Source of the DNA: Pseudomonadota bacterium | Lineage (GTDB): Bacteria; Pseudomonadota; Gammaproteobacteria; Burkholderiales; Casimicrobiaceae | Length of the DNA: 33,777 bases | Assembly (NCBI GenBank): GCA_018241785.1 | Contig: JAFEDF010000137.1 | Location: 1 to 33,777, forward strand | Direction: 5' to 3' | Shown: positions 29,248 to 33,777 of the stretch, piece by piece | Position numbering within the stretch: the first letter of the stretch is position 1 | Layout of the letters: every line of letters starts with the position of its first letter | Notes under the pieces: model-generated | Seen by the model: the letters and a program-made list of their open reading frames with translations, nothing else | What the model was told of the DNA's origin: nothing | Databases searched by the model: none | Translations under genes and position numbers: made by a program

Positions 29248-30255
29248 TCAGCGGCGGGGCTTCTGATATTTTGACACGGCGCGATTGTGCATGACGAGCG
29301 TCTCGGAGAACTCCGACGTGCCGTCGCCGCGCGCGACGAAGTAGAGGTACGGCGTCTGCGGCGGATCGAGCACGGCATCGATCGACGCCTGTGACGGCAG
29401 CGCGATCGGCGTCGGCGGAAGACCGTCGCGCGTGTAGGTGTTGTACGGTGTGTCGGACTCGAGGTCGCGCTTCCGCAGGTTGCCGTCGAAGGCGGTACCG
29501 AGACCGTAGATGACCGTCGGATCGGTCTGCAGGCGCATGCCGTTGCGCAGCCGGTTCACGAACACCGAGGCGATCAGCGGCAGGTCCGGTCGATGGCCGC
29601 TCTCCTTCTCGACGATCGACGCGAGGATCAGCGCCTCGTACGGCGTCGCGAACGGCAGCCCCGGCGCACGCTCGGCCCAGGCGGCATCGAGGCGTCGGAC
29701 GAGCGACCGGTGTGCGCGCTCGAGGAGCGCCACGTCGCTGCCGCCGGCAGGCATGAAGTAGGTGTCGGGAAAGAACAGTCCCTCGGGGCTCGCCTCGGCT
29801 GCGCCGATGCGCATCAGCACCTCGGCGTCGGTGAGACCGTCGAGCGTGTGCGCGAGGCGCGGGACCGCGTGGAGCTCGGCGCGCAGCTGCGCGAACGTGA
29901 TGCCGTCGACGATCGTCACGGCGATCTGCGTCACGTCTCCCTGGGTGAGCTTGGCGAGGAGCCGCGGCAGCGTGATGCCCTCCTCGACCTCGTAGCTTCC
30001 GGCCTTGATGGCACGGTCGACGCCTCGCCAGCGCGCGAGCCACACCAGCGCCGCCGGGTGCTCGAGCACGCCGTCGGCGCCGAGGGTGCGCGCGACGCGA
30101 GCGAGCGTCGCGCCCGCCGGGACCTCGAAGTCGTACGGGCTGCGCGGCAGCGGGAGCGGGCGCCGATAGGCGTCGAGCGCGAGCGTGGCGGCGAGCGCCG
30201 CGGCGCCGATGGCAACGGCCGCAAGGAGACCGATCAGGAGCCGGGTGCGGTGCAC
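29248..30255 (-). CDS. mltG: Endolytic transglycosylase MltG (YceG-like)
   Basis: The 335-aa inner-membrane enzyme cuts nascent peptidoglycan and is thought to end glycan strands. One N-terminal membrane anchor lies at about 6-28. The LysM-like linker includes 'FEVPAGATLARVARTL'. The catalytic Glu216 is in 'ILASIVEKESG', followed by 'VFVNRLRNGMRLQTDPTVIYG'. The start GTG 30255 is chosen because the anchor begins directly after it; the frame stays open to 31122 only as an antisense shadow of gspG and gspH. It is first in the mltG-tmk-holB-pilZ-tatD operon, with a -10 box 7 nt upstream. Confidence 0.95.
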   Translation of the reverse strand: MHRTRLLIGLLAAVAIGAAALAATLALDAYRRPLPLPRSPYDFEVPAGATLARVARTLGADGVLEHPAALVWLARWRGVDRAIKAGSYEVEEGITLPRLLAKLTQGDVTQIAVTIVDGITFAQLRAELHAVPRLAHTLDGLTDAEVLMRIGAAEASPEGLFFPDTYFMPAGGSDVALLERAHRSLVRRLDAAWAERAPGLPFATPYEALILASIVEKESGHRPDLPLIASVFVNRLRNGMRLQTDPTVIYGLGTAFDGNLRKRDLESDTPYNTYTRDGLPPTPIALPSQASIDAVLDPPQTPYLYFVARGDGTSEFSETLVMHNRAVSKYQKPRR

Positions 30256-30262
30256 TGCGCCG

Positions 30263-30270
30263 ATTATAAT
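30263..30270. promoter_or_regulatory. Shared palindromic -10 for the mltG and gspG operons
   Basis: ATTATAAT is its own reverse complement and contains TATAAT on both strands: 30265-30270 on +, 30268-30263 on -. It is 6 nt from the gspG ATG (30277) and 7 nt from the mltG GTG (30255). No good -35 is found for either direction. Both mRNAs would begin at or next to the start codon. Confidence 0.5.
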
Positions 30271-30276
30271 GGGCCG

Positions 30277-30744
30277 ATGCCGATGCCCGCGCGTCACCGC
30301 AAGGCGCTTCCGGCGGCGTGCGGCCGCTCGAGGCGCGGCTTCACGCTGATCGAGATCATGGTGGTGATCGTGATCCTCGGCGTGCTCGCGGCGCTGATCG
30401 TTCCGAGCGTCCTTTCGCGGACCGACGACGCTCGCATCGTCGCCGCGAAGAGCGACATCGGCGCGATCAGGCAGGCGCTCAGGCTCTACAAGCTCGACAA
30501 CCTCGCCTATCCGACGCAGGCGCAGGGATTGCAGGCGCTCGTCGTGAAGCCGGCCGATCCGCCGATTCCGCCGAACTGGAAGCCCGGCGGATACCTGGAG
30601 AAGCTCCCGAACGACCCTTGGGGACGCCCGTACCATTACCTCAATCCGGGGCTCAAGGGTGACGTCGCCGTGTTCACCTATGGTGCCGACGGCCAGCCGG
30701 GCGGCACCGGCGTCGATGCCGACATCGGCTCCTGGGACCTGTGA
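30277..30744 (+). CDS. gspG: Type II secretion system major pseudopilin GspG
   Basis: The 155-aa major pseudopilin has a 21-residue leader ending in Gly21. The prepilin peptidase site is before Phe22 ('RRG/FTLIEIMVV'), with Glu5 of the mature protein at Glu26, then the hydrophobic helix. The globular part has 'AIRQALRLYKLDNLAYPTQAQGLQAL' (abridged) and the calcium-site region 'DPWGRPYHYLNPG' to 'YGADGQPGGTGVDADIGSW' typical of GspG. It forms the periplasmic pseudopilus that pushes folded proteins through the outer-membrane secretin. It is first of the gsp genes here and divergent from mltG. ATG 30283 is an alternative start. Confidence 0.96.
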   Translation: MPMPARHRKALPAACGRSRRGFTLIEIMVVIVILGVLAALIVPSVLSRTDDARIVAAKSDIGAIRQALRLYKLDNLAYPTQAQGLQALVVKPADPPIPPNWKPGGYLEKLPNDPWGRPYHYLNPGLKGDVAVFTYGADGQPGGTGVDADIGSWDL

Positions 30745-30753
30745 GCTTCGAAG

Positions 30754-31242
30754 ATGCGCAGCTGTCAGCGCGGCTTCACGCTGATCGAGATCATGGTGGT
30801 GGTCGCGATCGTCGGTATTGCGACCGGCATCGCCTTCGCGCTCGCCGCGCCTGATTCGCGCGCCGTTGCGCTGCGCGACGCCCGCGAGTTCGCGCGCGGC
30901 CTCGACTATGCGACGCGGGCGGCGCAGTGGCACCAGCAACTGCTGGGCATCTCGGCGGACGGTGACCGCATCCGCTACTGGCGCCGCGACTCCGGCAGCA
31001 CACGCTGGCTGGAAGCCGGCGACGCGGCGCTGCGGTCGCGCAAGCTGCCGGGCGCGGCCGTCGTGCGGGCGCTCGACTACGCCGGGCGCCCGATTGCTGC
31101 GAACAGCGTCGTTCCTCTGCATCCGACCGGACGCAACGAGCCGTTCACCTTCGCCGTCGACGCCGGAGGCTGGCGCGCACGTGTCGCGTCCGATCCGCTG
31201 AATCGCATCTCGATCGCCGGCCCCACGCGCCTCGCGCCGTGA
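30754..31242 (+). CDS. gspH: Type II secretion system minor pseudopilin GspH
   Basis: The 162-aa protein has a short 7-residue leader and prepilin site 'RG/FTLIEIMVV' (Phe8, Glu12), then a transmembrane helix and a GspH/FimT-like beta-rich domain with 'DAREFARGLDYATRAAQW'. It lies 9 bp after gspG, and its stop overlaps the gspI start as GTGA. It is a minor component near the pseudopilus tip. Confidence 0.9.
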   Translation: MRSCQRGFTLIEIMVVVAIVGIATGIAFALAAPDSRAVALRDAREFARGLDYATRAAQWHQQLLGISADGDRIRYWRRDSGSTRWLEAGDAALRSRKLPGAAVVRALDYAGRPIAANSVVPLHPTGRNEPFTFAVDAGGWRARVASDPLNRISIAGPTRLAP

Positions 31243-31652
31243 CGACCCGGCACCGCGGCTTCACGCTGATCGAAGTGCTGGTGGCACTCACCATCCTCGC
31301 CGTCGCGCTCGCCGCCGGCATGCGCGCGCTCGCACAGAGCGCCGACGGCGCGACGACACTCAAGCTGCGCACGCTCGCGCTGTGGGTGGCGCAGAACCGC
31401 CTGGCGCTCGCCGAGCTCGAGCGCCCGTGGCCGGCGACCGGCACGCAATCGGGAACCGCGCTCCAGTCCGGCGTCGCCTTCGCCTGGCGCGCCGACGTCG
31501 CATCGACGCCCAACCCGGCGTTCAGGCGGATCGAGATCGTCGTCGCGCAGGCGACGGTCCCCGATTACGCGCTCGCACGGCTCGTCGGCTACCTCGGCGT
31601 GCCCGCTCCCACCGGAGGTGCCGTCGATGCCGCACGGCCCGGCCGACCGTAG
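31239..31652 (+). CDS. gspI: Type II secretion system minor pseudopilin GspI
   Basis: The 137-aa protein starts with GTG overlapping the gspH stop. The prepilin site is 'RG/FTLIEVLVAL' (Phe8, Glu12), followed by 'LRTLALWVAQNRLALAEL', characteristic of GspI, and a small globular domain. It forms the tip trimer with GspJ and GspK. The C-terminal end overlaps gspJ by 26 bp. Confidence 0.92.
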   Translation: MTTRHRGFTLIEVLVALTILAVALAAGMRALAQSADGATTLKLRTLALWVAQNRLALAELERPWPATGTQSGTALQSGVAFAWRADVASTPNPAFRRIEIVVAQATVPDYALARLVGYLGVPAPTGGAVDAARPGRP

Positions 31653-32286
31653 CCGCCGCGATCGCGCGCACGGATTCACGCTCATCGAAGCGCTCGTCGC
31701 GATCGCGATCCTCGCGGTCGTCGCCGTGCTCGCGTGGCGCGCAACCGACGCGCTGACCGGCAGCGACACCGCCGTCTCCGCCGAGAGCCGGCGCTGGCAG
31801 GATCTCGATGCAGTGCTCGCGCGCATGGAAGCCGACATGCGCGAGGCCCTGCCGCGGGTCACCGAGGCGAGCGGCTACCTGCGCACCGACGCCGGCTTCG
31901 CCGCAGTCGGCCGCGTTGCAGCGGCCGCACCCGGCTGGGCGGCTGCGCGCGACGCGGCCGGCAACACGGTGCTCGCGTTCTCGCGCGCGGGTCCGGCCGC
32001 ACCCGACGAGCCCGGCGCCGGGGGCCAGCGCGTCGGATATCGATTGCAGGGAGACCGCCTCGAAGTGCTGTACTGGCCGCAGCTCGACGATGCGCCAGGC
32101 ACCGAGCCTGCGACCTACACGCTGATGCACGGCATCCGGCGCTTTCAGGTGCTGCAACTGACGCGCACGGGCGCCTGGTCGCCGTCGTGGCCGATCACGG
32201 GCGACAGCGCGATCCCGCGCGGCGTGCGCATCGAGATCACGCAGGCCGACGGCAGCGTGATCGAGCGCATTCTCGCGCTGCGATGA
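31627..32286 (+). CDS. gspJ: Type II secretion system minor pseudopilin GspJ
   Basis: The 219-aa protein has a leader with prepilin site 'HG/FTLIEALVAIAIL' (Phe17). 'RRWQDLDAVLARMEADM' and a C-terminal beta domain with 'GVRIEITQADG' follow, as usual for GspJ. ATG 31627 is preferred over GTG 31618 because GGAGG (31614-31618) lies 8 nt before it; the site lies inside gspI. The stop overlaps gspK as ATGA. Confidence 0.92.
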   Translation: MPHGPADRSRRDRAHGFTLIEALVAIAILAVVAVLAWRATDALTGSDTAVSAESRRWQDLDAVLARMEADMREALPRVTEASGYLRTDAGFAAVGRVAAAAPGWAAARDAAGNTVLAFSRAGPAAPDEPGAGGQRVGYRLQGDRLEVLYWPQLDDAPGTEPATYTLMHGIRRFQVLQLTRTGAWSPSWPITGDSAIPRGVRIEITQADGSVIERILALR

Positions 32287-33164
32287 ACCCGCCTCCGCGC
32301 CGCCGCGCACGCGGACTCGCGCTGATCGTCGCGATGCTGGTCGCCGCGCTCACTGCAGCCGTCGCGGCGACGCTGCTTGCCGATGAGTCGCTGTGGTCGT
32401 CGAAGGTCATGCACCGGCGCGACCAGGTGCAGGCGCAGTCGCTCGCGCGCGCCGGCATCAAGTGGGCGAGGCAGATCCTCGCGACGTCGCCCGGCGCAGC
32501 GACGATCGTCACATTGGACGACCCGTGGGCGCTGCCGCTCCCGCCGACGCCGATCGAGGGGGGCAGCGTCGAGGGGCGGATCACCGATGCACAGGGCTTC
32601 TTCAACCTCGGCAACCTCGCCGTCGACGAGCCGGGACGAGGCACCCGCGCGGGCTTCGAGCGCCTCGCCGCGCAGCTCGGCCTGCCCTCGGACGCCATCC
32701 CGAGAATCGCTGGCTGGATTGCGTCGCGCCAGCGCCTCGTGGCGGGCGCCGCAGACGGAACCTTCGTGCCGCTCGTCGCGAGCGAGCTCACCGAGGTTCC
32801 CGGCATCGCACCGTCGACGCTCGCGAGGCTCGCTCCCTACGTCGTCGCGCTGCCGCCCCGCACGCCGCTCAACGTGAACACGGCCTCCGCCGCGGTGCTC
32901 TCCGCGGCACTCCCGGGGCTCGACCGCGACGCGGCCGACGCGCTGGTCGCGAGCCGCCGCCTCCATCCGTTCGCGTCGGCGGGTGATTTCCGCTCGCGCC
33001 TGCCGGCGGATGCCGCAGCCGGCGACATGGCGCGCTTCGCCGTCGGCAGCGAATACTTCCTGGTCGAGGTGAGGGCCCGCGAGGGCGACACGCTCGCCGA
33101 AGCGCGCGCGCTCCTCCACGCGCACGCGGGTGCGGTGGCAATCGTGTGGCAACAGGTCGACTGA
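32283..33164 (+). CDS. gspK: Type II secretion system minor pseudopilin GspK
   Basis: The 293-aa protein is the large tip pseudopilin. Its processing site is 'RG/LALIVAML' (after Gly11), and as usual for GspK the Glu5 is absent. 'AQSLARAGIKWARQIL' and 'DAQGFFNLGNL' are family signatures. A helical insertion resembling a helix-hairpin-helix region includes 'SELTEVPGIAPSTL' and 'PLNVNTASAAVL'. It caps the pseudopilus with GspI and GspJ. It precedes gspL by 22 bp. Confidence 0.93.
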   Translation: MNPPPRRRARGLALIVAMLVAALTAAVAATLLADESLWSSKVMHRRDQVQAQSLARAGIKWARQILATSPGAATIVTLDDPWALPLPPTPIEGGSVEGRITDAQGFFNLGNLAVDEPGRGTRAGFERLAAQLGLPSDAIPRIAGWIASRQRLVAGAADGTFVPLVASELTEVPGIAPSTLARLAPYVVALPPRTPLNVNTASAAVLSAALPGLDRDAADALVASRRLHPFASAGDFRSRLPADAAAGDMARFAVGSEYFLVEVRAREGDTLAEARALLHAHAGAVAIVWQQVD

Positions 33165-33186
33165 GCATTCGCTACACTGCGCCCCG

Positions 33187-33777
33187 ATGATCCTGCGCGT
33201 CATCGTCGACGATCGGCTCGGTTCGGGCAGTGCCTGCCCGTGGGTCGTCGTCGCCGCGGATGGCCGTGCGCTGCGGCATGGAACGTCGAGCGCCGACGCA
33301 TGGCCCGCCGCCGAGAGGGTCGAGGGTGTGCTGCCCGCGGCGCATGCGCGGCTCGTTGCAGTGACCCTTCCGGCGCTGTCGCGCAACCGGCTCGACCGCG
33401 CGGCTGCGTACGCGATCGAGGACCAGCTCGCCGCGCCGATCGAAGCATCGGCCATCGCGGCAGCACCCGGCATCGGCGGCGCCACGCTGGTCGCGGTCGC
33501 CGACGCGGCGCAAGTCGCGCGGATCGCCGCGGCAATGCCGCGCATGGCGCGGCTCGTTCCCGAGGCGGCCCTCGCCCCGCCGGGGTCGGGGTGGACCTGG
33601 TATCGGTCGGGGGCGGGAGGCGGCTTCGTGCGCCGTGCAGACGGCAGCAGTTTCGCGGTCGCCTCGGCTGATGCCACAGGCGCACTCCCATCGGAGCTCG
33701 AAGCCGCGCTGGCGCTTGCGCGTCTTGCCAACGCCGAGCCGGCGGGCATCGATGTCGCGTTCGAGGCGCCGGCCGCG
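33187..33777 (+). CDS. gspL: Type II secretion system protein GspL, N-terminal part (runs off window)
   Basis: 197 codons are open to the window end. The cytoplasmic actin-like domain is recognisable from 'RLVAVTLPALSRNRLDRAAAYAIEDQLA' (abridged; about residues 58-85), as in GspL where such a segment precedes the '.LPYALE..LA' motif. GspL links the GspE ATPase to the inner-membrane platform with GspM. The membrane helix and periplasmic part are beyond the edge. ATG 33187 follows a possible TACACT box by 8 nt, but operon read-through from gspK is more likely. Confidence 0.85.
   Translation, partial: MILRVIVDDRLGSGSACPWVVVAADGRALRHGTSSADAWPAAERVEGVLPAAHARLVAVTLPALSRNRLDRAAAYAIEDQLAAPIEASAIAAAPGIGGATLVAVADAAQVARIAAAMPRMARLVPEAALAPPGSGWTWYRSGAGGGFVRRADGSSFAVASADATGALPSELEAALALARLANAEPAGIDVAFEAPAA

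Overview
The window is high-GC bacterial DNA. Its gene content and order point to a betaproteobacterium (Burkholderiales or a related environmental lineage): clpP-clpX-lon-hupB-tRNA-Val-tRNA-Asp-ppiD, tRNA-Leu-tig, mltG-tmk-holB-pilZ-tatD-ankyrin, smpB/ratA/rnfH, guaB-guaA and a gspGHIJKL run are all familiar neighbourhoods there. The genus cannot be fixed from sequence alone.

Left part (1-8.7 kb), accessory. It opens with the tail of an IS4-type transposase. A TetR regulator, an AidB-type acyl-CoA dehydrogenase and a GNAT acetyltransferase follow on the + strand. A five-gene minus-strand operon (Rossmann NAD(P) reductase, DoxX, DODA-type dioxygenase, YpfH-like esterase, unknown 150-aa protein) is controlled from a divergent LysR promoter and ends in the 3' remnant of an isochorismatase-like hydrolase. 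A higBA toxin-antitoxin pair lies next to the 3' end of guaA. To my eye the base and codon texture here differs from the rest of the window, as expected for an island (or, less happily, an assembly junction).

Middle part (8.7-22.5 kb), core. guaB-guaA make GMP. A DUF4124 envelope protein and the periplasmic foldase PpiD follow. Then comes the protein quality-control block read leftward: tRNA-Leu, tig, clpP, clpX, lon, hupB, tRNA-Val, tRNA-Asp, closed by a clear terminator. The oddity is between clpX and lon: a DUF4143-type AAA ATPase gene with its own repeat-decorated promoter and, upstream, a 153-bp nested inverted-repeat element. lon keeps a sigma-32-like promoter just downstream of this insertion.

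Right part (22.6-33.8 kb), core. A divergent HpnD-like squalene/phytoene synthase family gene, smpB (trans-translation), ratA-rnfH and an NlpC/P60 peptidase come first. The minus-strand operon mltG-tmk-holB-pilZ-tatD-ankyrin then meets, head to head, the + strand type II secretion operon gspG-H-I-J-K-L (gspL runs off the window). The two operons share a self-complementary ATTATAAT that supplies a perfect -10 box on both strands, 6-7 nt from each start codon.

No CRISPR array, rRNA or complete insertion sequence was seen. All promoter, operator and element calls are read by eye.
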